Shown here piece by piece: positions 26,487 to 34,914 of a DNA stretch of 64,000 nt. Position numbers and translations under genes: made by a program. A model generated the notes under the pieces. The model saw only the letters and a list, made by a program, of their open reading frames with translations, was not told where the DNA came from and made no database searches. Position 1 is the first letter of the stretch, and the number at the start of each line of letters is the position of its first letter. Source of the stretch: Ammoniphilus sp. CFH 90114 (GTDB lineage: Bacteria > Bacillota > Bacilli > Aneurinibacillales > RAOX-1); the NCBI RefSeq assembly GCF_004123195.1, contig NZ_SDLI01000007.1, forward strand, positions 1-64,000, written 5' to 3'.

Positions 26487-27836
26487 ATGGTGATGACAGC
26501 GGGAACTGAAACGAAATTACAAGAGATCAAGAGAATTATTGAAGATAAATGTGTGGATTTGCTGCACTTGCAATTTGTAGATCTTGAAGGCGTACTAAAG
26601 CACGTTACGATTACAGCTGAAGACTTGGAGGACGCTGTAGAAGGGCGTATCATGTTTGACGGATCCTCGATTGCAGGTTTCTCGCCGATTCATAAGTCAG
26701 ACTTATATTTGCTTCCTGATTTGAATACATTCGCTGTAATTCCTTGGACAGTTGAAGATGGCTATTCTGAAGCGCGTTTTTTGTGCAGTGTCATGAATCC
26801 GGATGGAAGTTTATTTGAAGGGGACACACGAAATGTGTTGAAGAGAACAGTTCAAAAAGCTGCGGAACAAGGGTATACCATTTCTGCTGGACCTGAGCTT
26901 GAATTTTTCCTTTTTCAAACCGATGAGAATGGCAGACCCACTGTAAAGACGCATGACGAAGCAGGTTATTTTGAGACGTCTCCTCATGATCTAGGAGAGC
27001 GCGTTCGCCTTGAGATCTATCGTGCGTTGAAGGCGATGGGCTTTAAAGTCGAGGTGTCTCACCATGAAGTGGCGCAAGGCCAGCATGAAATTGGGTTTAA
27101 GTATGCGGACGTGTTAGGTGCAGCTGATAATGCAACAACATACAAGTGGGTAGTAAAGACGGTAGCGAAGAGATTCGGTCTACACGCAACCTTCATGCCG
27201 AAGCCGGTGTTCGGAATCAGTGGTTCTGGTATGCATGTGAACATGTCCTTATTTAAGGATGGTCAAAATTTATTCTTCGATGCGGACGATCGTCTTCAAC
27301 TATCTTCCTCTGCCTATTCGTTCATTGCTGGCTTGATGGAGAACATTAAGAACTTTGCGGCCGTAACGAACCCGTTAGTAAACTCCTACAAGCGGCTTGT
27401 TCCAGGATATGAAGCGCCATGCTATATCGCTTGGTCTGCTTCCAATCGTTCTGCCTTGATCCGCATTCCGGCTAAGAGAGGCATGGCTACACGTGTTGAG
27501 TTGCGTTGTCCGGATCCATCTTCTAATCCTTACTTGGCTTATGCTGTTGTTGCAGCAGCAGGTCTAGACGGAGTAGAAAGAGGATTAACACCAGTTGCTG
27601 CCGTAAACGAAGACATCTTCCATATGTCCAGTGAGGAACGTGCTGAGCGAGGTATTGATAACTTGCCAGGAAGCTTAGAGTATGCTCTTGATGCTCTTGA
27701 AGCAAGTGATTTCGCTCGAGATGTACTAGGGGATCATGTGTATGGAGAGTTTGTGGCGATGAAGAGAGCGGAGTGGGATAGTTATCGCACAGCTGTTCAT
27801 TCTTGGGAAATCGAGAACTATCAAGGGAAGTTCTAA
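26487..27836 (+). CDS. glnA: Glutamine synthetase type I
   Basis: Joins ammonia to glutamate with ATP. The 449-residue length is that of Bacillus-type GSI-alpha. Motifs: GSSIAGFSPIHKSDLYL near the N-terminus, GPELEFFLF metal ligands, SGSGMHVNMSL, the NPLVNSYKRLVPGYEAPCY loop and the RIPAKRG/ELRCPDPSSNPYLA region. Translation starts at ATG 26487 with GGGAGGAAA upstream; longer in-frame versions from 26421 would begin inside the promoter. The operator predicts GlnR control and feedback-inhibited GS as co-sensor, but glnR is not adjacent here. Confidence 0.96.
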   Translation: MVMTAGTETKLQEIKRIIEDKCVDLLHLQFVDLEGVLKHVTITAEDLEDAVEGRIMFDGSSIAGFSPIHKSDLYLLPDLNTFAVIPWTVEDGYSEARFLCSVMNPDGSLFEGDTRNVLKRTVQKAAEQGYTISAGPELEFFLFQTDENGRPTVKTHDEAGYFETSPHDLGERVRLEIYRALKAMGFKVEVSHHEVAQGQHEIGFKYADVLGAADNATTYKWVVKTVAKRFGLHATFMPKPVFGISGSGMHVNMSLFKDGQNLFFDADDRLQLSSSAYSFIAGLMENIKNFAAVTNPLVNSYKRLVPGYEAPCYIAWSASNRSALIRIPAKRGMATRVELRCPDPSSNPYLAYAVVAAAGLDGVERGLTPVAAVNEDIFHMSSEERAERGIDNLPGSLEYALDALEASDFARDVLGDHVYGEFVAMKRAEWDSYRTAVHSWEIENYQGKF

Positions 27837-27868
27837 TCAGATAGACTGTACTCCTATGATAGGAAAAA

Positions 27869-27921
27869 AGCAAGAGGGTGAATCCAAACAAGGTAGCAGC
27901 TTGTTTGAATTCACCCTTTTT
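27869..27921. terminator. Bidirectional terminator between glnA and the zinc-finger gene
   Basis: AGGGTGAATCCAAACAAG pairs with CTTGTTTGAATTCACCCT (one mismatch) around a short loop, with T runs on both sides. Confidence 0.92.
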
Positions 27922-27922
27922 C

Positions 27923-28216
27923 TTATCTACATTTAAACGAGCCACCGTTATTGTAGATATCAAAGATACTCATTTTGGGAGCTTTCACGAGTTGTTCATA
28001 GGAAAAGGTGCTGCCCAGTAGTCTCAAGTCTACCGTATTAAGAGAAACTTCAATTTCCTCGTTCATCTCATCGGCTAAATAGACGTCTTGGCATTGTGAG
28101 CATTCGATGGCTGGTATGCCAGTTACCATAATGACTTCGACCCCGCCAGGTTCAATCCATTGACAGTCTTTTGTGGTTTCCTTAGCTTGTTTTGAATCAC
28201 ACCAAACGCACTTCAT
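27923..28216 (-). CDS. YokU/YgiT-type zinc-finger protein
   Basis: The 97-residue protein has CVWC near the N-terminus and CSQC about 45 residues later, the two CxxC knuckles of the MqsA/YgiT N-terminal zinc fold. It lacks the HTH domain of MqsA antitoxins, and no MqsR toxin is adjacent, so an antitoxin role is not supported. Bacillus YokU has the same layout and unknown function. ATG 28216 is chosen for AGGAGGGAAACG before it; an in-frame start 7 codons earlier lacks one. Confidence 0.7.
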   Translation of the reverse strand: MKCVWCDSKQAKETTKDCQWIEPGGVEVIMVTGIPAIECSQCQDVYLADEMNEEIEVSLNTVDLRLLGSTFSYEQLVKAPKMSIFDIYNNGGSFKCR

Positions 28217-28279
28217 CGTTTCCCTCCTTTTCTTCATTCTATTTATTACTAAATATTCTATTCCGCTTCTGCAGGTTGT

Positions 28280-28441
28280 TTACCAATGAAAAGTTTTGGA
28301 TAAGAATCGAAGGAAGGAAGGTTGAGGATCTGGGCCTTCTTCCTCTAAAATAAGCAGGCCAGGATTTTCTCTAGAAAAGTGTTGTAATTCATCCCATGAT
28401 TTATGTTTAAGTTGTTCAATGAGTTGTTCTCGATTTATCAT
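28280..28441 (-). CDS. Unknown 53-residue protein
   Basis: ATG 28441 has an excellent ribosome site (AAAGGAGGAACTTCCGAA). The protein begins MINREQLIEQLKHKSW, contains ENPGLLILEEEG and ends in an FLRFLSKTFHW segment. It is charged and helical with an aromatic end. No family is recognised. Longer in-frame starts upstream have no ribosome site. It lies between the zinc-finger gene and a divergent unknown gene. Confidence 0.6.
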   Translation of the reverse strand: MINREQLIEQLKHKSWDELQHFSRENPGLLILEEEGPDPQPSFLRFLSKTFHW

Positions 28442-28559
28442 TTCGGAAGTTCCTCCTTTGGGAGAAAAGGTTTGTATTGCTATATTAACAAAAGATGCAT
28501 GAAATTCTTGTCGGTTATTGAGTGATTTTCTTGTAGAATGTTGTAAGGAGGTGTCAGAG

Positions 28560-29039
28560 ATGGAAAAATCGTTTAAAGACAATAAGGTGATTTCTTATGA
28601 AGAGTTTAAAAGTCGAGTAGAAATGGTGAAAGAATTAAAGAAAACGGACGCGGATGCCTATTTTCTATACAAAGACACGAATACAGGGGAGCATTATATC
28701 TATTATACCTATAAGCATCTTGATCTTGCTGAGGGAGGAGAAGAGCAAACGTTTCATCACCTTTTGCCGGTCGGAAATGATGACGTTTTAGAAGTCCTCT
28801 TTGAAGACAAGGCTTATGATTTTCCAGAGCAATGGAAGGTGGCCTACTTGCGTAGTGGGGCAGAGGGAAACCTTGTGTGGTTTAATCCTGAAGAAGCTGA
28901 CTTGCTTGCTCATTATGAAGCTAAGGCGAATGTGGCGAAGGACAAGCTTGCGGGATTTAAGGAAGCGGGAGAGTATGGTGACGACGCGATCCGTAAGCTG
29001 TTAGAAGATATGGATAAAATGTTTGAGGATGATAAGTAA
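28560..29039 (+). CDS. Unknown 159-residue acidic protein
   Basis: ATG 28560 follows AAGGAGGTGTC. The product is soluble and strongly acidic, with no signal or membrane segment. It has a beta-rich middle (HYIYYTYKHLDL, then the WKVAYLRSG area) and a helical tail ending KMFEDDK. I do not recognise the family. It is a single gene, convergent with acnA, with a shared terminator. Confidence 0.65.
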   Translation: MEKSFKDNKVISYEEFKSRVEMVKELKKTDADAYFLYKDTNTGEHYIYYTYKHLDLAEGGEEQTFHHLLPVGNDDVLEVLFEDKAYDFPEQWKVAYLRSGAEGNLVWFNPEEADLLAHYEAKANVAKDKLAGFKEAGEYGDDAIRKLLEDMDKMFEDDK

Positions 29040-29046
29040 ATGAAAG

Positions 29047-29077
29047 AAGGGATAAACCCAATGGGTCTATCCCTTTT
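29047..29077. terminator. Terminator between the 159-residue gene and acnA
   Basis: AAGGGATA and TATCCCTT plus inner ACCC/GGGT form a stem followed by TTTTTGATTTT. The genes on both sides converge on it. Confidence 0.8.
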
Positions 29078-29086
29078 TGATTTTGA

Positions 29087-31792
29087 TTAGTTTACAGCCA
29101 ATTGACGAAGTACAGTTTGTAAGATACCGCCGTTACGATAGTACTCGATATCAACAACGCTGTCTAGACGAACGATTGCGCTAAACTCGAAGCTCGATCC
29201 GTCTTCACGAGTAGCTGTTACCTTGATCGTTTGACCTGGTTGAACATCGTTGCTCAAGCCAGTGATATCGAAGGTTTCGCGTCCAGTAAGGCCAAGTACT
29301 TGTGCGTTGGTTCCTTCTGCAAATTGTAGTGGAAGAACGCCCATACCTACTAGGTTGCTGCGGTGGATACGCTCGAAGCTTTCAGCGATAACAGCTTTTA
29401 CTCCAAGAAGGAAGGTACCTTTTGCAGCCCAGTCACGGGAGCTTCCCGTTCCGTACTCTTTACCAGCTAGAACGACTAGGTTCGTACCATCTGCTTGATA
29501 CTTCATAGAAGCATCATAGATAGACATCACTTCGTCAGTTGGCAAGTACTTCGTTACGCCACCCTCAGTTCCAGGAGCGATAAGGTTACGGATACGGATG
29601 TTAGCGAACGTTCCGCGCATCATGACCTCGTGGTTACCACGACGAGAGCCGTAAGAGTTGAAGTCTTCGCGCTTCACGCCGTTCTCTTGCAAGTATAACC
29701 CACCAGGGCTGTCAGCCTTGATGTTACCAGCAGGAGAGATGTGGTCTGTTGTAACAGAGTCACCCATAAGAGCAAGAGCGCGTGCGCCTGTGATGTCAGC
29801 GATGTCTACTAACTGATCGCCAAGTTCCTTAAAGAACGGAGGTTCTTGAATGTAAGTGGACTTTTCATCCCACTCATAAAGATCGCCAACAGGTGCATCG
29901 ATTTGGTTCCAACGCTCATTCGCTTGGAACACATTCTCATAACGCTTGCGGAATAGTTCAGGACGAACCGCTTTGCTCAATGCTTCTTGGATCTCTTGGG
30001 AAGTTGGCCAGATATCCTTTAAGTAAACAGGTTGATCATTCTGATCGTAACCGATTGGTTCAGTAGTTAGGTCGATATCCACCGTTCCTGCTAAAGCATA
30101 AGCTACAACAAGAGGCGGAGAAGCAAGGTAGTTTGCTTTCACTTGCGCATGAATACGTCCTTCGAAGTTACGGTTACCGGATAGAACCGCAGCAACAGTT
30201 AGATCGTTGTCAGCGATAGCTTGGCTTACTTCATCAGGAAGTGGACCAGAGTTACCGATACAAGTTGCACAACCGTAACCAGCAACGTGGAAGCCAAGAG
30301 CTTCTAAAGAATCTAACAATCCAGCTTCTTGTAAGTAGTCTGTTACAACGCGAGAACCAGGAGTTAAAGAGCTCTTTACATAAGCAGGCTTCTTCAATCC
30401 TTTAGCAACAGCCTTCTGTGCTACAAGTCCAGCTCCGATCAATACGCTCGGGTTGGACGTGTTCGTACAGCTTGTAATCGCCGTAATCACAACAGCTCCA
30501 TTTTTCATTACCGTCTTCTCGCCAGAAGCGTGTTCGACTGTAGCTTCTTTCTTCAGATCATCCTCGGATAAACCGAATCCGCCCTTTTCAATTGGAGTGC
30601 GAACTGCATCGTTAAAGGTTTGCTTCATCGCAGTCAATTCTACGCGGTCTTGTGGACGCTTAGGACCAGCAAGGGATGGAACGACAGTGGAAAGATCAAG
30701 TTCTACTACTTCAGAATAAGTAGGTTCTGCACTGTCTTCGGTTAAGAACATACCTTGTGCTTTATAGTAAGCTTCAACTAGAGCAATTTGCTCTTCGCTG
30801 CGGCCAGTTAATCTCATGTAATTCAAGGATTCTTGGTCAACTGGGAAGAAGCCCATCGTTGCGCCATACTCAGGAGCCATGTTCGCTACAGTTGCACGGT
30901 CAGCCAAGCTCATCTTGCTTACGCCAGGTCCGAAGAATTCAACAAACTTTCCTACAACACCTTTCTTACGAAGGATGTTCGTTACGGTTAGAGCAAGGTC
31001 AGTTGCCGTTGCTCCTTCAGCTAATGTACCGGTTACCTTGAAGCCGACAACTTCAGGAGTAACGAAATACAAAGGCTGTCCTAGCATTCCTGCTTCTGCC
31101 TCGATACCACCAACTCCCCAACCAACAACACCAAGACCGTTGATCATGGTTGTATGAGAGTCTGTACCTACTAGAGAGTCAGGATATACTTCTGTCGTTC
31201 CGTCTACATCTTTTGTTGCAGCAACAGAAGCGAGGTACTCTAGGTTAACTTGGTGAACGATACCTGTGGAAGGCGGAACCGCACGGAAGTTATTGAATGC
31301 CGTTTGTGCCCAACGAAGGAAGCGATAACGCTCTGCATTACGCTCGAACTCAATGGTTTCGTTTTGCTCAAGAGCATCTACGCTTCCAAAGTTATCGACC
31401 ATAACAGAGTGGTCAATGACAAGATCTACAGGCACAAGAGGGTTGATTTTTGAAACATCCCCGCCAATACGCTGCATGGTAGCACGCATAGCTGCTAAGT
31501 CTACTACGGCAGGTACTCCTGTAAAGTCTTGAAGAACGATACGAGCAGGCTTAAATGGAACTTCTTGATTTGGATCGCGCTCAAGAGTCCAGTTAGCCAA
31601 TTTGTTTACATGTTCTTCTGTGATCGCTTTTCCGTCGAATTCACGAACAGCTGCTTCCAAAAGAACTTTAATAGAATAAGGAAGCCTGGATACTGGGCCA
31701 AGCTTTTCTAGGCCTGCTAAGGAATAGTAGGTATAGCTTTTGCCTCCTACTTGAAGTTCAGATCTTACGCCATATTGATCCTTGTTTGCCAT
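29087..31792 (-). CDS. acnA: Aconitate hydratase (AcnA/CitB type)
   Basis: The TCA-cycle enzyme interconverts citrate and isocitrate through a 4Fe-4S cluster; in Bacillus it also binds RNA when iron is short. The 901-residue protein has cluster cysteines in TSCTNTSNP and [13 protein letters not shown], the [12 protein letters not shown] motif, and the swivel domain with [15 protein letters not shown] 31792 is used with AAGGAGG upstream; a start 17 codons earlier is in frame but has no site. It is monocistronic and divergent from an IclR regulator. Confidence 0.96.
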   Translation of the reverse strand: MANKDQYGVRSELQVGGKSYTYYSLAGLEKLGPVSRLPYSIKVLLEAAVREFDGKAITEEHVNKLANWTLERDPNQEVPFKPARIVLQDFTGVPAVVDLAAMRATMQRIGGDVSKINPLVPVDLVIDHSVMVDNFGSVDALEQNETIEFERNAERYRFLRWAQTAFNNFRAVPPSTGIVHQVNLEYLASVAATKDVDGTTEVYPDSLVGTDSHTTMINGLGVVGWGVGGIEAEAGMLGQPLYFVTPEVVGFKVTGTLAEGATATDLALTVTNILRKKGVVGKFVEFFGPGVSKMSLADRATVANMAPEYGATMGFFPVDQESLNYMRLTGRSEEQIALVEAYYKAQGMFLTEDSAEPTYSEVVELDLSTVVPSLAGPKRPQDRVELTAMKQTFNDAVRTPIEKGGFGLSEDDLKKEATVEHASGEKTVMKNGAVVITAITSCTNTSNPSVLIGAGLVAQKAVAKGLKKPAYVKSSLTPGSRVVTDYLQEAGLLDSLEALGFHVAGYGCATCIGNSGPLPDEVSQAIADNDLTVAAVLSGNRNFEGRIHAQVKANYLASPPLVVAYALAGTVDIDLTTEPIGYDQNDQPVYLKDIWPTSQEIQEALSKAVRPELFRKRYENVFQANERWNQIDAPVGDLYEWDEKSTYIQEPPFFKELGDQLVDIADITGARALALMGDSVTTDHISPAGNIKADSPGGLYLQENGVKREDFNSYGSRRGNHEVMMRGTFANIRIRNLIAPGTEGGVTKYLPTDEVMSIYDASMKYQADGTNLVVLAGKEYGTGSSRDWAAKGTFLLGVKAVIAESFERIHRSNLVGMGVLPLQFAEGTNAQVLGLTGRETFDITGLSNDVQPGQTIKVTATREDGSSFEFSAIVRLDSVVDIEYYRNGGILQTVLRQLAVN

Positions 31793-31881
31793 GTCATGAC
31801 CTCCTTGAAGGAACTTAAATAGTGTTTTCCAAGAACCCTGCAAGTTTCAACAGATGAAACCGAGTTTCTCTTATGTATCCT

Positions 31882-31910
31882 ATTATACACATATTTGAAG
31901 GAACCGTACA
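31882..31910 (-). promoter_or_regulatory. Putative acnA promoter
   Basis: On the minus strand a TATAAT (complement of 31882-31887) lies about 90 bases upstream of the acnA start, with a weak TGTACG -35 17 bp further. The -10 is good; the -35 is doubtful. Confidence 0.4.
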
Positions 31911-31959
31911 CAACTATTTTCCTTGATTTTCACACAAGAAATTGAATTTTTGATGGATA

Positions 31960-32024
31960 TTTACGAATTTCTTCTCCTAAGATATAATATTAACAGATGA
32001 AATACTGTTCTGTAGAATGGAACA
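31960..32024 (+). promoter_or_regulatory. Promoter and possible autoregulatory operator of the IclR gene
   Basis: TTTACG (31960-31965) and TATAAT (31983-31988) are 17 bp apart. Just downstream is TGTTC-N9-GAACA (32006-32024), an inverted repeat suited to a dimeric regulator. The position fits autorepression by the IclR-type protein; the assignment is inferred. Confidence 0.5.
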
Positions 32025-32096
32025 ATAAAACCTGCTCAGTTTTATGTTTTCCATTCTTCTCATAAAATAACAACGGATTCTAAGGGAGGTGGAAGG

Positions 32097-32843
32097 ATGG
32101 ATGACAAAAAGCAAACCGTAAGAGCGGTGGAGCGTGCACTTGATATCCTCATCTGCTTCACGGATAAACAGGAACTCGGACTAACGGAAATTGCAAAACT
32201 TGTAGATTTGAATAAAAGCACAGTACATCGCTTGCTTGCTTCATTAGAAGGGAAGGGTTTTCTGATTCGAGATCCTATCACTGAGAAGTATCGATTAGGA
32301 TTCAGGTTGTGGGAGCTCTCCGCACACTTAGTTCGGGAAGATGATCCTGCTCTTCTTTTCTTGCCGGAGATGGAGAAGTTAAGAGATTTACTCGGGGAAA
32401 CTATTAGTTTATATGTTCGTGATGGCCGTGAACGAATTCGCATCCAAGCGGTAGAAAGTAAGCATACGATCCGTAGAGTAGCCCCCATTGGGGTTCGTTT
32501 GCCCTTAGCTGTAGGGGCGTCGAGTAAAGTTCTGGTTGCGTTTTCAGATGAGTCGGTCATGGAATTTATTCTTCAAGATCCAGCTTGGCCAGAAACGATT
32601 GATAAAGAAAATTATGTCGAGCAGTTGAAGAGAATTGAGCAGACAGGCTACGCCACCAGTGTGGAGGAGAGAGAACAAGGGACCAGCGCGGTGGCGGCTC
32701 CTGTGTTTAATCGCATGGGAGATGTCGTTGCCGCACTTTCCGTTTCTGGACCTGCCGCTCGTCTTACGATCGAAAAGATGGTGGAGATGGCCCCTGCGGT
32801 GATGGTCGCCGCACAGAGAATGGGCAAGATGGTTAAAAAATAG
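32097..32843 (+). CDS. IclR-family transcriptional regulator
   Basis: The 248-residue protein has an N-terminal winged helix (about 8-70; GLTEIAKLVDLNKSTVHRLLASL) and a C-terminal IclR effector domain with GASSKVLVAF, GYATSVEEREQGTSAVAAPVFN and VVAALSVSGPAARL. IclR members control catabolic genes for sugars acids and aromatic acids. No obvious target lies beside it except divergent acnA and itself. The ribosome site GGAGGTGGA precedes the ATG. Confidence 0.9.
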   Translation: MDDKKQTVRAVERALDILICFTDKQELGLTEIAKLVDLNKSTVHRLLASLEGKGFLIRDPITEKYRLGFRLWELSAHLVREDDPALLFLPEMEKLRDLLGETISLYVRDGRERIRIQAVESKHTIRRVAPIGVRLPLAVGASSKVLVAFSDESVMEFILQDPAWPETIDKENYVEQLKRIEQTGYATSVEEREQGTSAVAAPVFNRMGDVVAALSVSGPAARLTIEKMVEMAPAVMVAAQRMGKMVKK

Positions 32844-32951
32844 ACAAAAGCAAACAAAATCATACAGAAAATTCGCCCACCGTCTGACAAGCTTTTCTCG
32901 CATATTTTGTTATCATGAGCATAACGAAACAAACGGGAAGGGTGACAAGCA

Positions 32952-33443
32952 ATGAATACCGGACAATTGTATTCTTTGAAGGAAATGGCAAAGGAAATGG
33001 ATACAACTTGGCAAAGTATTCGCAGCTGGAAAGAGCAATACTATCAATTTGTTCCGATGGAGACGGCTGGGAAACAGGTGTGGTTTAAACCGGAAGCGGT
33101 GGAAGTCTTTCAATTTATTAAGGAAGCAAAAGAAAAGGGACTTGATCATCATGCGATTCGTTCCGAGTTATTTCAGATTAGTGGACAAGCTGATGACGAA
33201 GATGCACAGGAGACGGTGGAGACGGATGCTGTTCCAGTTGACATGGTGATGGTTAAACGTGAACAGCTTGAAGAGATGCAGGAAACCATTCAAGCCCTGC
33301 AAAAAGAAGTGAATGAGCTGAAAGAAAAATGGGCGGAAGTAGAAATTGCGAAAAGAGACCAGACACTGATGGATAACCTTCGGGATATACGGGATAAGAA
33401 AAAGAAGGGACTCTGGAGCCGAGTCATGAATTTCACATTATAA
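32952..33443 (+). CDS. MerR-like HTH protein with coiled coil and DUF3967-like tail
   Basis: The 163-residue protein begins with a MerR-type helix-turn-helix (LYSLKEMAKEMDTTWQSIRSW). A coiled coil follows about 95-135 (KREQLEEMQETIQALQKEV). The tail RDQTLMDNLRDIRDKKKKGL plus a short amphipathic end resembles DUF3967 proteins. The layout recalls RacA, the chromosome-anchoring protein of sporulating Bacillus, but the similarity is architectural only; it may equally be a small regulator. Confidence 0.7.
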   Translation: MNTGQLYSLKEMAKEMDTTWQSIRSWKEQYYQFVPMETAGKQVWFKPEAVEVFQFIKEAKEKGLDHHAIRSELFQISGQADDEDAQETVETDAVPVDMVMVKREQLEEMQETIQALQKEVNELKEKWAEVEIAKRDQTLMDNLRDIRDKKKKGLWSRVMNFTL

Positions 33444-33458
33444 TTAGCGGACCCTTAG

Positions 33459-33500
33459 ACCCGGTGCGATTCGGCAGCACCGGGTTTGATTGCTTTTTCC
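33459..33500 (+). terminator. Hairpin terminator after the MerR-like gene
   Basis: ACCCGGTGC/GCACCGGGT is a strong 9-bp stem; the following tract (TTGATTGCTTTTT) is only partly T-rich. Confidence 0.65.
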
Positions 33501-33550
33501 TTTTGCTTTGGTAGAATGTTCAAAAAGAGAAGCAAAGGGAGATGACATAA

Positions 33551-34642
33551 ATGAAGGTTAGTAAAATTGAATTAATCAAACAATCAACTCCTCTAAAAAA
33601 ACCGTTTAAGACAGCCCTTCGCACAGCGTACGCGGCAGATGAAATGATCGTAAGGATTACCGCGGATACAGGTGAAGTGGGGTACGGTGCGGCACCTCCA
33701 ACGGCTGTTATCACGGGTGACACGATTCACTCGATTGCAGGCAATATCGAGGAGTTCATCGCTCCACGATTGATGAATCAAGATCTTGATGAAATAGAGA
33801 ATTTATTACATACGGTTTCTTCTGTCCTTGTTAATAATAATAGTGCTAAAGCAGCTGTCGACATGGCTTTATATGATTTATGGGCAAAGAAGAACAAAGC
33901 TCCTCTTTATAAGTTGTTAGGGGGATCACGTTCTAAATTGGAGACCGATATTACGATTAGCGTCAATGCTCCTGAAGAGATGGCAGATGATGCTCATGAT
34001 GCTGTGCAGCAAGGGATCTCGATGCTTAAGATAAAGGTAGGAAATGATGCGAAACTAGATTTAGATCGGGTAACAGCGGTTCGTGAGCGGGTAGGAAAAG
34101 ATGTTTTGATCCGATTAGATGCCAATCAAGGGTGGACTCGAAAAGAGGCCGTTCGCATCATACGCCAGATGGAAGACATGGATTTACAGATTGAACTAGT
34201 GGAGCAACCGGTGAAAGCTCATGATTTAGAAGGATTGAAATTTGTAACGGATCAGGTAGAAACACCGATCCTAGCGGATGAAAGTATGTTTTCTGCCAGA
34301 GATGCCTTGAAAATACTAGAGATGCGGGCAGCGGACTTGGTTAATATCAAATTAATGAAGTGCGGAGGGATCTATCAAGCCCTAAAGATTAATGCGATTG
34401 CCGAGTCTTATGGGGTGGAATGTATGCTCGGGTGTATGTTGGAGAGTTCGATTGGCATCACGGCAGCGGCTCACTTAGCAGCAGCAAAGAAAAATATTAC
34501 CCGAGTAGATCTGGATTCTGCTTTGCTCTTAGCTGAGAATCGAGTCATTGGCGGGGTTCAATATAAGGGATCTGAGATTACTCTAGGCGTTGGTTTTGGT
34601 CTTGGAATTGAAGGGATCCAACTGTCAACCGAATACGTTTAG
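33551..34642 (+). CDS. L-Ala-D/L-Glu (dipeptide) epimerase, enolase superfamily
   Basis: The 363-residue muconate-lactonizing-type protein has the N-terminal capping domain and the barrel with catalytic lysines in MLKIKVGND and VNIKLMKCGG, and metal ligands in RLDANQGW, ELVEQP and ILADESMF. This pattern is the dipeptide-epimerase group (Bacillus YkfB), which recycles murein dipeptides. No ykfA/ykfC partner genes are present. The promoter region of metH follows. Confidence 0.85.
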   Translation: MKVSKIELIKQSTPLKKPFKTALRTAYAADEMIVRITADTGEVGYGAAPPTAVITGDTIHSIAGNIEEFIAPRLMNQDLDEIENLLHTVSSVLVNNNSAKAAVDMALYDLWAKKNKAPLYKLLGGSRSKLETDITISVNAPEEMADDAHDAVQQGISMLKIKVGNDAKLDLDRVTAVRERVGKDVLIRLDANQGWTRKEAVRIIRQMEDMDLQIELVEQPVKAHDLEGLKFVTDQVETPILADESMFSARDALKILEMRAADLVNIKLMKCGGIYQALKINAIAESYGVECMLGCMLESSIGITAAAHLAAAKKNITRVDLDSALLLAENRVIGGVQYKGSEITLGVGFGLGIEGIQLSTEYV

Positions 34643-34707
34643 TAGCGAAAAGAATTGACATCTGTAAGGATAAATGATAGCTTACATATATTAAAGTGAA
34701 TATTCGA

Positions 34708-34852
34708 CCTTATCGAGAGAGGTGGAGGGACTGGCCCGATGAAACCCAGCAACCGCACGAAGTGTGCAGGTGCTAATTCCAGCAGGACTTTTATTGTCCT
34801 GAAAGATAAGAAGCTGATAGCTAAACTTCTTCTTATCAGAAGAAGTTTTTTT
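34708..34852 (+). promoter_or_regulatory. S-box (SAM-I) riboswitch upstream of metH
   Basis: The conserved S-box core GAGAGGTGGAGGGACTGGCC and GATGAAACCCAGCAACC are present. The closing P1 helix is formed by CTTATC with GATAAG (34805-34810), and P3 by CACG and CGTG-like sequence. The expression platform is the terminator AAACTTCT...AGAAGTTT with eight T (34824-34852). SAM binding should favour termination and lower metH expression. Confidence 0.96.
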
Positions 34853-34914
34853 GTATATATTTATTTGTCAGCACACGCGTAAACGCGATAAGAGTCGTGG
34901 AGGGAGAGAGGAAC

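Noticed and set aside
27923-28216. MqsRA-type toxin-antitoxin
   Set aside because: Only the zinc-finger half of MqsA is present; there is no HTH domain and no MqsR-like toxin beside it.
32952-33443. Firm assignment as RacA
   Set aside because: HTH plus coiled coil matches in layout only; the tail looks like DUF3967, so a functional name is not justified.
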